Shown here: positions 24,231-33,380 of the stretch, piece by piece
Layout of the letters: every line of letters starts with the position of its first letter
Numbering within the stretch: position 1 is the stretch's first letter
The notes under the pieces: model-generated
Told to the model about the DNA's origin: nothing
Databases searched by the model: none
Seen by the model: only the letters and a program-made list of their open reading frames with translations
Translations under genes and position numbers: made by a program
NCBI GenBank assembly: GCA_902613795.1
Contig: CACMIP010000001.1
Span: forward strand, 1-42,086
DNA from: an uncultured OCS116 cluster bacterium
GTDB taxonomy: Bacteria; Pseudomonadota; Alphaproteobacteria; Rhizobiales; TMED25
Direction of reading: 5' to 3'
Length of the DNA stretch: 42,086 bases

Positions 24231-24911
24231 ATGTTTCGTGAAATAAAAAATATAAAAACACTATTTTATATAATTATCTTTGCGACTTCATTATCGGCAT
24301 GCAAAATTGATTTTGAGGGTGATATTTACACATCTGATCTTATGGATGTACTTAATAATAGAACTCAAATTGACATCCCAATGATTGTTAGCTTTCAAGT
24401 ATCATCTTGTGATGAAGACTTATATGATCTTCATAGCACATTGAGTGATTATTTTTTAGAATATAGCTACATTGGCTGTGAAGTTGGTAATGACTTTATG
24501 TCATATGTAGCGTCAAGAGTTCGGGTGCCAATCAATTCTTCACAAGATGATTTTGAAAATACAGATAGCTTAATAGGCTATTTAGTTCAAGAATTTGATG
24601 ATGGTATTTATGTTTACACAATGCTAAATCAGTTATCATTTGATATGTTAAGTAATTATGTTGAGTCACAAACATTTCAAAGCCTTGATCTAAGTGAAAG
24701 CACTTTAATCGTTAATGTTCATAATGATCTACGTTATTTAAATTTATCCGTTTTTCCTGGATTTGTTGATGGTGATCCAACTGTTTATGTTGAAAATTAC
24801 GAAATGGAAAAAAGGGATATTTTAACTATACTGAATTCTGACTCCAGTGCAGCACATCTTCAAATATATGGCTGGTCACCAATATTTTATATACAAAATA
24901 ATCAAATTTAG
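24231..24911 (+). CDS. Predicted lipoprotein, function unknown
   Basis: 226 residues. A lipoprotein signal peptide ends in the lipobox LSAC with Cys24; Lys-Ile at +2/+3 gives no obvious inner-membrane retention signal. The mature part is acidic and beta-rich, opening IDFEGDIYTSDLMDVLNN; Cys60 and Cys83 could form a disulfide. No known enzymatic motif. An AGGGA ribosome site precedes the ATG. It starts 114 bases from the divergent lyase-like gene, and the cysteine-synthase-like gene follows 72 bases later; no functional tie is evident. Confidence 0.7.
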   Translation: MFREIKNIKTLFYIIIFATSLSACKIDFEGDIYTSDLMDVLNNRTQIDIPMIVSFQVSSCDEDLYDLHSTLSDYFLEYSYIGCEVGNDFMSYVASRVRVPINSSQDDFENTDSLIGYLVQEFDDGIYVYTMLNQLSFDMLSNYVESQTFQSLDLSESTLIVNVHNDLRYLNLSVFPGFVDGDPTVYVENYEMEKRDILTILNSDSSAAHLQIYGWSPIFYIQNNQI

Positions 24912-24983
24912 CCCATTAGAATGAGATTCCAAGCTCCTATAAATTAATTTGTTTTTCCGTGTCTGAACTATTATAAATAAAGT

Positions 24984-25982
24984 ATGAATATAATATCTCA
25001 AATTGGGAATACGCCCCTCATATACTTAAAAGAGGTGTCAGAACTCACATCTTGCCATATTTACGGAAAGGCTGAATTTTTGAATCCGGGTCTATCAGTA
25101 AAAGATAGAGCTGCACTAAGCATCATTGAAAACGCCGAAAAACGAGGTGATCTAAAAAAAGGTGGTACAATAGTTGAGGGTACTGCTGGTAATACCGGAA
25201 TAGGAATAGCGCTTGTTGCTAATGCTAAAGGGTATAATGTCAAAATTATAATTCCAGAAACACAAAGCCAAGAAAAATTTGACACGTTAATTGCACTTGG
25301 AGTTGAGCTCATAAAAGTTCCAGCTGTACCATTTTCAGATCCTAATAACTATCAACATGTTGCAAGGAGAATTGCTGATGAGGAGATGAAAACGAATCCA
25401 AATGGTGCAATTTTTGCAGATCAATGGAACAACCTAGATAATATGATAGCACACTACAGTACTACTGGTCCTGAGATCCTAGCGCAAACAAATAAACAAA
25501 TAGACGGTTTTATTTGTTCAGTTGGAACTGGGGGTACACTCTCAGGTGTTTCAAAATTCTTAAGGGAAAACAAACCTGATATTCAGATTGGTCTTGCCGA
25601 TCCAAAAGGAGCAGCAATGTATAATTTTTTTCAGAATAATAGAGTTGAACCATCCGCAGGTAATTCTATTTCAGAGGGTATCGGTCTTGGAAGAGTAACT
25701 CCCATAATCGAAGAAATTGAAAAAGTGGATTATTGTTATTCAATTGAGGACATCGATGCCTTACATTATATCTATAATCTTGTGAAGAATGAGGGTGTTA
25801 TTCTCGGTGGATCAAGTGCAATAAATATCGCTGGGGCAGTTAATCTGGCGAAGGATATCGGTAAGGGAAAAACAATAGTTACGATATTATGTGACCATGG
25901 AAGCCGATATCAAAGCAAAATATACAATCAGAAATTTCTTAAAGAGAAGAAGTTGCCTGTACCAAATTGGCTAAAAAATTAA
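24984..25982 (+). CDS. Cysteine synthase family PLP enzyme (CysK-like)
   Basis: 332 residues, fold type II PLP enzyme. Lys40 in LSVKDRAA is the Schiff-base lysine; EGTAGNTGIG (65-74) is the substrate loop, differing from the classic EPTSGNTG; SVGTGGTLSGV (about 179-189) binds the cofactor phosphate. Usual role: O-acetylserine plus sulfide to cysteine. The GTAGNTG variant and the C-terminal tail (about residues 300-332) occur in a longer branch that also includes Cds1-type cysteine desulfhydrases, so the reverse or a related reaction is possible. Its TAA overlaps the stop of convergent lolD by four bases. A ribosome site is not obvious. Confidence 0.88.
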   Translation: MNIISQIGNTPLIYLKEVSELTSCHIYGKAEFLNPGLSVKDRAALSIIENAEKRGDLKKGGTIVEGTAGNTGIGIALVANAKGYNVKIIIPETQSQEKFDTLIALGVELIKVPAVPFSDPNNYQHVARRIADEEMKTNPNGAIFADQWNNLDNMIAHYSTTGPEILAQTNKQIDGFICSVGTGGTLSGVSKFLRENKPDIQIGLADPKGAAMYNFFQNNRVEPSAGNSISEGIGLGRVTPIIEEIEKVDYCYSIEDIDALHYIYNLVKNEGVILGGSSAINIAGAVNLAKDIGKGKTIVTILCDHGSRYQSKIYNQKFLKEKKLPVPNWLKN

Positions 25983-26680
25983 TTCTCAACAAGCTTTCCG
26001 TCAATTATTTTTATTATTCTATCAGATTTTTCGGATAGTTTCGTATTGTGGGTTGCGAGTAATACGCTAGTATTATTTTTTCGAGCAAGAGATATAAACT
26101 GTTCAAAGACAGTCTCCGCAGTTTTACTATCGAGATTACCCGTTGGCTCATCCGCGAGTAATATATCTGGATCATTAGCCAAGGCACGGCATATAGATAC
26201 TCTTTGTTGTTCGCCACCAGAAAGCTGCGAAGGTAAATGATTTATTCTATCTTGTAAGCCCAGATTATCCAGTAGATCTTTGGCTCTACTCTTGGCGGAT
26301 GTTTTCTCTAAGCCTGACAAAAGCATGGGTATTGCAACATTATCGATTGCTGTAAAATCGGAGAGTAAATGATGAAATTGATAAATAAAGCCAATAGACA
26401 CTCTTCTTGTAATTGTACGATCAAAATCGGTCATTTTAGAACATTTCACCTTATTTATAAATATTTCACCACTATTTGGTTTTTCAAGAAGTCCTGCGAT
26501 ATGAAGCATAGACGATTTACCAGACCCTGAGCTACCAACCAAGGATATAATTTCCCCCCTTCTCATATCCAAATTTATCTTATTTAAAACATTTATTTTA
26601 TTATCCCCTTGTAGATATACTCTTGATATATTTTCTAAGGATAATACTACATCTAACTGATTTATATCATTATTATTCAT
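25979..26680 (-). CDS. lolD: Lipoprotein-releasing system ATPase LolD
   Basis: 233 residues. Drives release of outer-membrane lipoproteins from the inner membrane to the LolA carrier, together with the LolC/E-type membrane component. Walker A GSSGSGKSS (49-57), QFHHLLSDFTAIDNVAIPML after the Q-loop, signature LSGGEQQ (153-159) and Walker B ILLADEP (173-179) are intact; the LSDF-x-A-x-x-N region is typical of LolD. It overlaps the end of lolC by eight bases and is the last gene of the long leftward operon. In many Alphaproteobacteria dnaE follows; here a convergent cysteine-synthase-like gene takes that place. Confidence 0.95.
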   Translation of the reverse strand: MNNNDINQLDVVLSLENISRVYLQGDNKINVLNKINLDMRRGEIISLVGSSGSGKSSMLHIAGLLEKPNSGEIFINKVKCSKMTDFDRTITRRVSIGFIYQFHHLLSDFTAIDNVAIPMLLSGLEKTSAKSRAKDLLDNLGLQDRINHLPSQLSGGEQQRVSICRALANDPDILLADEPTGNLDSKTAETVFEQFISLARKNNTSVLLATHNTKLSEKSDRIIKIIDGKLVEN

Positions 26681-27944
26681 TTCTTAAAACCTCAACTGGA
26701 TCTATTTTTGAGGCCTTCCATGATGGATATATTGACGCCAATATTGAAAATGACAAAGCCATAGTAATAACAGATAGTAATTCGTAATTATCAATCTCAG
26801 CTGGTAGCTTGGCCAAATAGTACATTTCGGGGGAAAAAAGTTCAGTTCCCGTTATTTTTGAGATAAATAAACGAATTGCATCTATATTTTTACAAAATAT
26901 CACCCCAATTATCACACCCAGAGTCGTTCCTGCAACGCCAATAGAAGATCCTGAAATAAAAAAAATCCGGATTATCGAGCTTTTTGATGCACCGATTGTT
27001 CTTAGGATTGCAATATCAGAGTTTTTGTCTTTCACCAGCATGATCAGGCTAGATATGATATTTAAACCAGCAACTAAAACAATTAGTGAGACTATTATAA
27101 ACATTAAGTCCCTCTCCACTTCTAGCGCGGTAAAAAAGGTTTTATTCTGCTCTTTCCAAGAAGATACATAGGCTACTCCATCTACAATTTCTCGTATCTT
27201 TATTAATGCAGGATCGAGCTCTTCGGGTTTATCTAAAAATATCTCTATTGTATTTACTTTATCTTTCTTACTAAAGTATTTTTGGGCCTCTTTTAGGGGC
27301 ATATATACAAAATTCGAGTCATACTCTGACATACCGATATTGAATATACCTGTTATGGGATAAGACTTTATCCTTGGCGTTGTCCCAAATGGGGTTTGCG
27401 AGCCTTTTGGAGAGATTAGGGTAAGTTTGTCTCCCATACCCAGCATTAGATTACGTGACATACCTGAACCGATGAGTAGCCCCTCAATTTCGCTATAACT
27501 ATCTAAATCTAAGCTTTGATCTATTTTTGGAATATTCGAAATATCATTGTAATCTATTGCTTTAACAATAGCCCCGGCTGTTTGTTCGCCCGATGACACC
27601 ATGACCTGAGAGTAAATTGTTGGCACAACTGAATAAACATTATCAATAAGCTCGATATCATCTTGTATTTGGTCATAGAACGCAATATCTGAACTGTATG
27701 ATTGTATAGTTATATGACCATTAATACCAAGTATTTTATCTAATAATTCTGATCGAAAACCATTCATAACAGCAAGGACGATAATTAAAGTGGCAACGCC
27801 CAACATAATGCCGACCAATGAAAACAAACTTATAATTGATATGAAACCTTCTTTCTTTTTGGAGCGTAAGTATCTGAATGCTATCTTCCACTCAAACGAT
27901 GCAAATGGACGGGTCTGTTGATTTGATTTAATCTTTTTAACCAT
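26673..27944 (-). CDS. lolC: Lipoprotein-releasing system permease LolC/LolE type
   Basis: 423 residues: one N-terminal span (about 35-60), a large periplasmic MacB-like domain, then three C-terminal spans. [23 protein letters not shown] at the N-terminus and [17 protein letters not shown] and [18 protein letters not shown] near the C-terminus are hallmark LolC/E sequences. Alphaproteobacteria generally encode a single such protein that acts as a homodimer (LolF-like) with LolD. The start overlaps the proS stop region by eight bases and lolD overlaps its own end, implying coupled translation. Confidence 0.93.
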   Translation of the reverse strand: MVKKIKSNQQTRPFASFEWKIAFRYLRSKKKEGFISIISLFSLVGIMLGVATLIIVLAVMNGFRSELLDKILGINGHITIQSYSSDIAFYDQIQDDIELIDNVYSVVPTIYSQVMVSSGEQTAGAIVKAIDYNDISNIPKIDQSLDLDSYSEIEGLLIGSGMSRNLMLGMGDKLTLISPKGSQTPFGTTPRIKSYPITGIFNIGMSEYDSNFVYMPLKEAQKYFSKKDKVNTIEIFLDKPEELDPALIKIREIVDGVAYVSSWKEQNKTFFTALEVERDLMFIIVSLIVLVAGLNIISSLIMLVKDKNSDIAILRTIGASKSSIIRIFFISGSSIGVAGTTLGVIIGVIFCKNIDAIRLFISKITGTELFSPEMYYLAKLPAEIDNYELLSVITMALSFSILASIYPSWKASKIDPVEVLRNE

Positions 27945-29253
27945 TATTAAATTGCTTCAGGAACTCATCAATTTTTATTACTTGCACTTTTCCTGAAGAC
28001 CTCTCTTTCAATTCGAGTGTATTATTCTGGATAGAATTTTTACCAAGTATTATTTGCTGTGGTATGCCAATTAGATCTGCTTTGTTTAGTTTTTCACCTA
28101 CAGAGCTGGTGGTGTCATCATAGAGAAGGCTATTATTTTGAGATATTTTTTTGTAAATCATTTCCGAGAGTTTAGCCAAATTTTCATCTTTCGGGCTAAG
28201 ATTTAGAAGCACGTAGTCAAACGGTGAAACGCTTTTTGGCCAAATAATACCTTTATCATCATGGCTTGCTTCAATTATTGCTGCAACCAGGCGTGAAACC
28301 CCAATACCATATGAACCAGATTGAATTGGATTTATTTTTCCTTCACTATCTTGAACATTTGCTTTGAGTGGCTTTGTGTATTTATCACCAAAGAAAAATA
28401 CATGACCAACCTCAATACCCCTCATTTCTAATCTATTTTCCTGACCAACCTTTTTCTCATAAGTCTCCTGATCATACATATCATCTGTTACAGAATAATA
28501 TTGTGTCCATTCCTCAACGATATTTTTTGAGTCATTTTCGTAATCAACATTGTCTTCAATTTCTAAGTCTAATATCCTCTTATCAATATAAACCTTACTC
28601 TCACCAGTATTTGCTAATATTATAAACTCATGGCTTAAGTTGCCACCTATAGGCCCCGACTCAGCCTCCATAGGAATTGCCTTTAATCCCATTCTTTGAA
28701 AAGTCTTTAAATAAGATAAAAACATCCGACTGTATGATATTCTCCCCTCTTCTTCGCTAATATCAAAAGAATATGAGTCTTTCATTAGAAATTCTTTGCA
28801 ACGCATCACACCAAAACGAGGGCGTATTTCGTCTCTGAACTTCCATTGAATGTGAAATAGAGTTTTTGGAAGATTTTTATAGGATTTAAAGTAATGGCTT
28901 GATATATCTGTGATTTGCTCTTCATTCGTTGGTCCATATAGTATATCTCTATCATGCCTATCTTTCATTCTAAGCATCTCGGCGCCGTAGTCATCATACC
29001 GACCACTTTTTCTCCATAAATCTGCAGATTGTATTGTTGGCATTAATAATTCAATAGCCCCTGCGCGAACCTGCTCTTCTCTCACAATTTGTTCAATTTT
29101 CTTCAAAACTGCATAACCAAAAGGTAACCAAACATAAATACCAGAACTTGCTTGGCGAATCATGCCTGTGCGTAGCATCAACTGGTGCGAGATAATCTCA
29201 GCATCTTTTGGAAATTCCTTTAAAGTTGGCAAAAAATATTCACTTAATCTCAT
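27937..29253 (-). CDS. proS: Prolyl-tRNA synthetase, short alphaproteobacterial form
   Basis: 438 residues. Charges tRNA-Pro with proline. Class II motif 2 region [21 protein letters not shown] (about 138-158) and motif 3 region [16 protein letters not shown] are present; the anticodon-binding domain fills the last 100 residues. The roughly 180-residue editing insertion of the E. coli enzyme is missing, as is normal for the alphaproteobacterial type, so Ala-tRNA-Pro clearance would rely on a separate protein. The gene is seven bases downstream of the DUF1467 gene and overlaps lolC. Confidence 0.95.
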   Translation of the reverse strand: MRLSEYFLPTLKEFPKDAEIISHQLMLRTGMIRQASSGIYVWLPFGYAVLKKIEQIVREEQVRAGAIELLMPTIQSADLWRKSGRYDDYGAEMLRMKDRHDRDILYGPTNEEQITDISSHYFKSYKNLPKTLFHIQWKFRDEIRPRFGVMRCKEFLMKDSYSFDISEEEGRISYSRMFLSYLKTFQRMGLKAIPMEAESGPIGGNLSHEFIILANTGESKVYIDKRILDLEIEDNVDYENDSKNIVEEWTQYYSVTDDMYDQETYEKKVGQENRLEMRGIEVGHVFFFGDKYTKPLKANVQDSEGKINPIQSGSYGIGVSRLVAAIIEASHDDKGIIWPKSVSPFDYVLLNLSPKDENLAKLSEMIYKKISQNNSLLYDDTTSSVGEKLNKADLIGIPQQIILGKNSIQNNTLELKERSSGKVQVIKIDEFLKQFNNG

Positions 29254-29260
29254 AACTAAC

Positions 29261-29518
29261 TCAATTAATACCCAATATTCCGTCTATTGTTAAAATATTA
29301 AAATAAAAAATTACGACTAAAATTAATAATATAATAAATGTAACAAATGTTGTAACAATGATTTTAAAGAGTAGATTCGGATTGATCGGTACGCTTCCAT
29401 GTATTCCCTCAACGTCTATACCTTTATCCATATGAGTGGTAATATTTAAAGGCAGGACAATAAAGAACACTATCCACCATAAAATAAAGAAAATACCGAA
29501 TAATGTGAAATAATTCAT
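29261..29518 (-). CDS. DUF1467 family membrane protein
   Basis: 85 residues with two membrane spans (about 4-24 and 50-76). The loop contains [30 protein letters not shown]; the G-[ST]-x-P-x-x-P-x-x-x-x-K element after the first span is the DUF1467 hallmark. Function unknown. It is nearly always found between RNase J and proS in Alphaproteobacteria, which supports both the call and the taxonomic placement. Confidence 0.9.
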   Translation of the reverse strand: MNYFTLFGIFFILWWIVFFIVLPLNITTHMDKGIDVEGIHGSVPINPNLLFKIIVTTFVTFIILLILVVIFYFNILTIDGILGIN

Positions 29519-29530
29519 ATTAAAATCACC

Positions 29531-31207
29531 TTATACAAATGTTAAACAAACCTTTATAAAAGGCTTTTTACCCCATATTGAAAATAAATGGTTTCTTATA
29601 TTTTTCTCAATATATCCTATCAGATAATCATCATCTGATTTTTTTGCTTTAGGAAGCGAGTCAAGCGCATCATCAATTTTATATTCTATAAATTCTAAAA
29701 CATTATCTATATCATCCATTTTATTTGGTATTCCAAACGTTTCAACTATTGGATCAACATAAAGAATAAAATTTTTATCTAAAACAAGATTTATGAAAAC
29801 TACACCTGACTCCTGAAGCCTTCTTCTGTCTTTTAACGCTCTATCATTTGGTGTAATAAATATATCACCATCTCTAAGGTAAAAATTTGGCTCGTTTTGA
29901 TCCCAAAGCATTGGACTATCTGGATATAATCTTACAAGGTCACCATTTTTTGCAAAGATGGGATTCTTTATGTTATTTTCTCTAGCAACTTTTATATGCT
30001 CTGCCAAATGAAATAATTCACCGTGCATTGGTATGAGTGTATTGGGCTTGAGTAGGTTATACAATTTTTCAACTTCAGGTCTTGACGGATGACCTGTCGT
30101 ATGAATGTCCTGTGTTGAGTCATCGATTATACTTGCACCATATTCTATAATTTTATTTTTTAAAAAACCTATTGAATTTTCATTACCTGGTATGGTCTTA
30201 GAAGAGAAAATTACTGTATCATCTTTCGCTAACTGAACTATATTATTCCTACCATTGGCAATTTTACTTAGCGCAGCGTTTGGCTCACCCTGACTTCCTG
30301 TACAAATAAGTAAAATATCTTTTTTTGAATTCTTGTGAATATCCCTTTCATCTATAAAAAAAATGTCCTTATCTATATAGCCGCATATCTTTGCAACCTT
30401 AACAAATCTTTTTATTGATCTGCCAGATAGGACAACTTTCCTTTTATTACTGTGCGCTGCATTTATTATAGATATTAGGCGCGAAACATTTGACGAGAAA
30501 GTTGTTACAATGGCCATACCTTTTATACCTTTTATAGCCTTCTTTAAGTTTGAGGCAACCTTCGTTTCAGTAATTGATGGCTCACTTCTAAGTATATTTG
30601 TAGAGTCACATACAAGGATATCGCATTTATTATTTCCAATTTTTTTAAACTTTTCGAGATCCGTTTTTCTGTTTATTACTGGTTTTTCGTCAATCTTCCA
30701 ATCAGCTGTATGGATAATGCTTATATCACCTATAGTTATATTAATTGCATTCGGCTCCGGAATAGAATGTGCAACATTAATCAAATTACACTTAAACTTA
30801 CCAATAGTGAAAGCGGCGTTATCTTTTAATATTTTAATATCAAGATAATTTTCAGAATAGTCTTCGGATATTTTTTCTTTTAGAAGTTCTGATGTAAATT
30901 TTGTACAATATATTGGGACATCAATCCTATTGTTAATTATTGAACTAACCGCACCATAGTGATCTTCATGTGAGTGTGTTAATATTATCGCCAATAAATT
31001 ATTTTGTTTATTATTAAGAAAGTCGATATCTGGTACCATAATATCGATCCCTGGATAGTAATCATCAGCAAATCCGATACCACAATCAACCATTATCCAA
31101 TTAGTCTCGTTATTTGGAAGCTTATAACCATATAAATAAAGGTTCATACCAATCTGACCAGCCCCACCAATAGGACTGTAAAAAACTTCCATTTTATCTT
31201 GTGCCAT
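29531..31207 (-). CDS. rnj: Ribonuclease J
   Basis: 558 residues from the ATG at 31207. Metallo-beta-lactamase/beta-CASP exo- and endoribonuclease that processes and degrades RNA from the 5' end. THSHEDHYGAV (about 77-87) is the zinc-binding HxHxDH motif; VDCGIGF (about 41-47), the later CDSTN and CTGSQGEPNAALS, and GHPSRPEVEKL (beta-CASP motif B region) complete the family pattern. A longer frame opens at 31261 inside birA but gives 18 non-family residues, and an AGGAG site supports the shorter start. Seven bases separate it from the birA stop. Confidence 0.93.
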   Translation of the reverse strand: MAQDKMEVFYSPIGGAGQIGMNLYLYGYKLPNNETNWIMVDCGIGFADDYYPGIDIMVPDIDFLNNKQNNLLAIILTHSHEDHYGAVSSIINNRIDVPIYCTKFTSELLKEKISEDYSENYLDIKILKDNAAFTIGKFKCNLINVAHSIPEPNAINITIGDISIIHTADWKIDEKPVINRKTDLEKFKKIGNNKCDILVCDSTNILRSEPSITETKVASNLKKAIKGIKGMAIVTTFSSNVSRLISIINAAHSNKRKVVLSGRSIKRFVKVAKICGYIDKDIFFIDERDIHKNSKKDILLICTGSQGEPNAALSKIANGRNNIVQLAKDDTVIFSSKTIPGNENSIGFLKNKIIEYGASIIDDSTQDIHTTGHPSRPEVEKLYNLLKPNTLIPMHGELFHLAEHIKVARENNIKNPIFAKNGDLVRLYPDSPMLWDQNEPNFYLRDGDIFITPNDRALKDRRRLQESGVVFINLVLDKNFILYVDPIVETFGIPNKMDDIDNVLEFIEYKIDDALDSLPKAKKSDDDYLIGYIEKNIRNHLFSIWGKKPFIKVCLTFV

Positions 31208-31211
31208 GCGA

Positions 31212-31216
31212 CTCCT
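31212..31216 (-). promoter_or_regulatory. Ribosome binding site fixing the RNase J start
   Basis: AGGAG on the minus strand, four bases before the ATG at 31207 and overlapping the end of birA. It decides against the longer frame starting at 31261. Confidence 0.75.
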
Positions 31217-31952
31217 AACTAAATATTTCTCCAGTATTAATAATTTCTTTCTTGCTTCCAACCCTAAGTATCAAGTTTCCTTTATCATCAATGTTTTCAA
31301 ATACACCTTCGATAATAATATTTTTTTTCTTTGCTTTAATTACTCTCCCATGATCACGTGTTAGCATTAACCAATAATCCTTGAAATATGTGAATGATTC
31401 ACCATAATTCCATATATTTATCATTTTATTAAAATTTATAATTAATTTATTTAAGCACTCTTCAACAGTAACATTCTTTTGAACCTCCTGTAAGTAAGAA
31501 AAAAATGCTTCATTCTTATCATGGGTATATCTAACATTTATACCAAAGCCGACAATCAAATAAAATTTATCCTCAATGTAAACGGACTCCAATAAGATTC
31601 CGCAGAGCTTTTTTTCATCTAAAAATACATCGTTTGGCCACTTCAACTTTATTTTATTTTTCCCAATTATATCCTCTATGGTTTTGGCAGCTACTACTGC
31701 ACTTAATATACTTAACTGACTGACATGTGAATAATCTAATTTAGCATCACTTATAACTGTTGTTGCATACAGTCCGCCCATTGGTGATGACCAAATATTC
31801 CCTCGTCTGCCACGCCCATCTCTTTGTTGATCGGCAATAATCCAATTGAAATATTTCTTATTCTTGAGAAGGTTGATAGCAGTTTCATTAGTTGAGTTAA
31901 CTGAACTCAATCGCTTAATTAATAATTTATTTGGAGGCCATGAGGTCATCAT
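31215..31952 (-). CDS. birA: Biotin--[acetyl-CoA-carboxylase] ligase
   Basis: 245 residues (244 if the second ATG at 31949 is used). Attaches biotin to carrier proteins through biotinyl-AMP. GRGRRGNIWSSPMGGLY (about 43-59) is the biotin/ATP loop, LKWPNDVFLDEKKLCGILLE (about 103-122) the catalytic Lys strand, and VGFGINVRY follows. There is no N-terminal helix-turn-helix, so it is a ligase only, not the repressor form. It overlaps nuoN by ATGA. Its presence implies biotin carriers elsewhere in the genome, relevant to the carrier-less carboxyltransferase at 9030. Confidence 0.94.
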   Translation of the reverse strand: MMTSWPPNKLLIKRLSSVNSTNETAINLLKNKKYFNWIIADQQRDGRGRRGNIWSSPMGGLYATTVISDAKLDYSHVSQLSILSAVVAAKTIEDIIGKNKIKLKWPNDVFLDEKKLCGILLESVYIEDKFYLIVGFGINVRYTHDKNEAFFSYLQEVQKNVTVEECLNKLIINFNKMINIWNYGESFTYFKDYWLMLTRDHGRVIKAKKKNIIIEGVFENIDDKGNLILRVGSKKEIINTGEIFS

Positions 31953-33379
31953 ATAAATAGAGAGGCAGATGCAGTGCCTGCAAAATTTATAAAGATTGAA
32001 GGTCTTAGAAAGAATAAGAGTGTGATTGCTGTTAGCAAATAAATAATAGTCTTTAATCTCTTTGATATCGGATCAAATGAAATTGCAGACTCTTCAAAAT
32101 ACATTACCTTGATAATTCTGAGGTAATAAAATGCGCTGATGACACTTGATAAAACACCAAATATTGCAAGATAATAAAGTTTTGCATCGATAGCCGCATA
32201 CAAAACATAAAACTTGGCAAAAAACCCAGCTAATGGGGGTATGCCTGCCAATGAGAAGAGAAGTATGGATATTATTAAAGCCATAACAGGATTTATTTTT
32301 GCAAGCCCCGAAATATCTTCGATATTCTCAATATGTTCGTCATTAGTTTTGAGCGCAATGATTGATATAAACAGAGCAAGCGACATCACAAGATAAATTA
32401 GCATATAGAGAGATAGGCTTCTCACACCATCAAAAGATCCATTAATCACACCCATCAATGCAAAACCCATATGACTAATTGATGAGTAAGCCAATAGTCG
32501 TTTTAGGTTACGCTGCCCAATTGCAGAAAATGCACCAAGTAACATAGAAAATATAGATAGTAAAATAAGTATTGACTGCCAATCCGCTATTAAGTTTGGC
32601 ATAGCAGTAATTAGTATTCTGACAATTAGACCAAGGGCTGCAATCTTTGGAGCAACAGCGAAGAATGCGGTAACTGTTGTTGGTGAGCCTTCATAAACAT
32701 CGGGCGTCCACATATGAAAAGGAACTGCCGAAATTTTAAATGCAAAACCAGCAAGAGTGAAAGCAACACCAATTAAAATACCAACATCATATTCTGATAA
32801 ATTTGATGCAATCTCATTATAATATATTGATCCCGTATACCCATATATAAGAGATAAACCATAGAGGAGTATGCATGAAGAGAGAGCACCAAGAACAAAA
32901 TATTTTAATCCAGACTCTGTTGATTTTGATGATTTATTACGGATTGATGCCAAAACATAGAGAGGCAGGCTTTGTAGTTCTATAGATAAGTAAAGCGAAA
33001 TTAGATCATTGGATGAAACCATAATCATCATTCCAACAACGGAAAGTAAGACTAAAATAATATATTCAAACTTAAGTAGGTTAATATTTCTCAGATAGAT
33101 GTTTGATACAATTAATATTATTATTGAAGATGTAAGTATTAATGTTTTCAAATATAAAGAGAAAGAGTCTGTAATTAATGAGCCCCCAAAACTAACTCCT
33201 TTCGGAACACTTCCTGAAAATATTAAAAATAAAACTACTAATAGGCTAAGAATTGCCAAATTAGAAATTGTAGAATAAGTTTTTTCATTTTTTTTGAAAA
33301 CACCAATTATTAATAGAAACATAGATACAATTGTTATGGCTATTTCCGGTAAAACTGGTGTAAATATTAAAAGATTCAT
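31949..33379 (-). CDS. nuoN: NADH-quinone oxidoreductase subunit N
   Basis: 476 residues, about fourteen membrane spans. One of the three antiporter-like proton-pumping subunits of complex I. FAGFAFKISAVPFHMWTPDVYEGSPTTV-type sequence is present in shorter pieces: FKISAVPFHMWTPDVYEG (about 213-230), with the pump lysine, and RNLKRLLAYSSISHMGF (about 288-304), a second-half lysine/His helix. LAGIPPLAGFFAKFYV (about 378-393) is typical of NuoN. It lies one base after the nuoM stop; birA overlaps its end by four bases. Confidence 0.96.
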   Translation of the reverse strand: MNLLIFTPVLPEIAITIVSMFLLIIGVFKKNEKTYSTISNLAILSLLVVLFLIFSGSVPKGVSFGGSLITDSFSLYLKTLILTSSIIILIVSNIYLRNINLLKFEYIILVLLSVVGMMIMVSSNDLISLYLSIELQSLPLYVLASIRNKSSKSTESGLKYFVLGALSSCILLYGLSLIYGYTGSIYYNEIASNLSEYDVGILIGVAFTLAGFAFKISAVPFHMWTPDVYEGSPTTVTAFFAVAPKIAALGLIVRILITAMPNLIADWQSILILLSIFSMLLGAFSAIGQRNLKRLLAYSSISHMGFALMGVINGSFDGVRSLSLYMLIYLVMSLALFISIIALKTNDEHIENIEDISGLAKINPVMALIISILLFSLAGIPPLAGFFAKFYVLYAAIDAKLYYLAIFGVLSSVISAFYYLRIIKVMYFEESAISFDPISKRLKTIIYLLTAITLLFFLRPSIFINFAGTASASLFI

Positions 33380-33380
33380 T

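Noticed and set aside
31208-31261. Longer RNase J start inside birA
   Set aside because: Extra 18 residues are antisense-like charged sequence, and AGGAG precedes ATG 31207.
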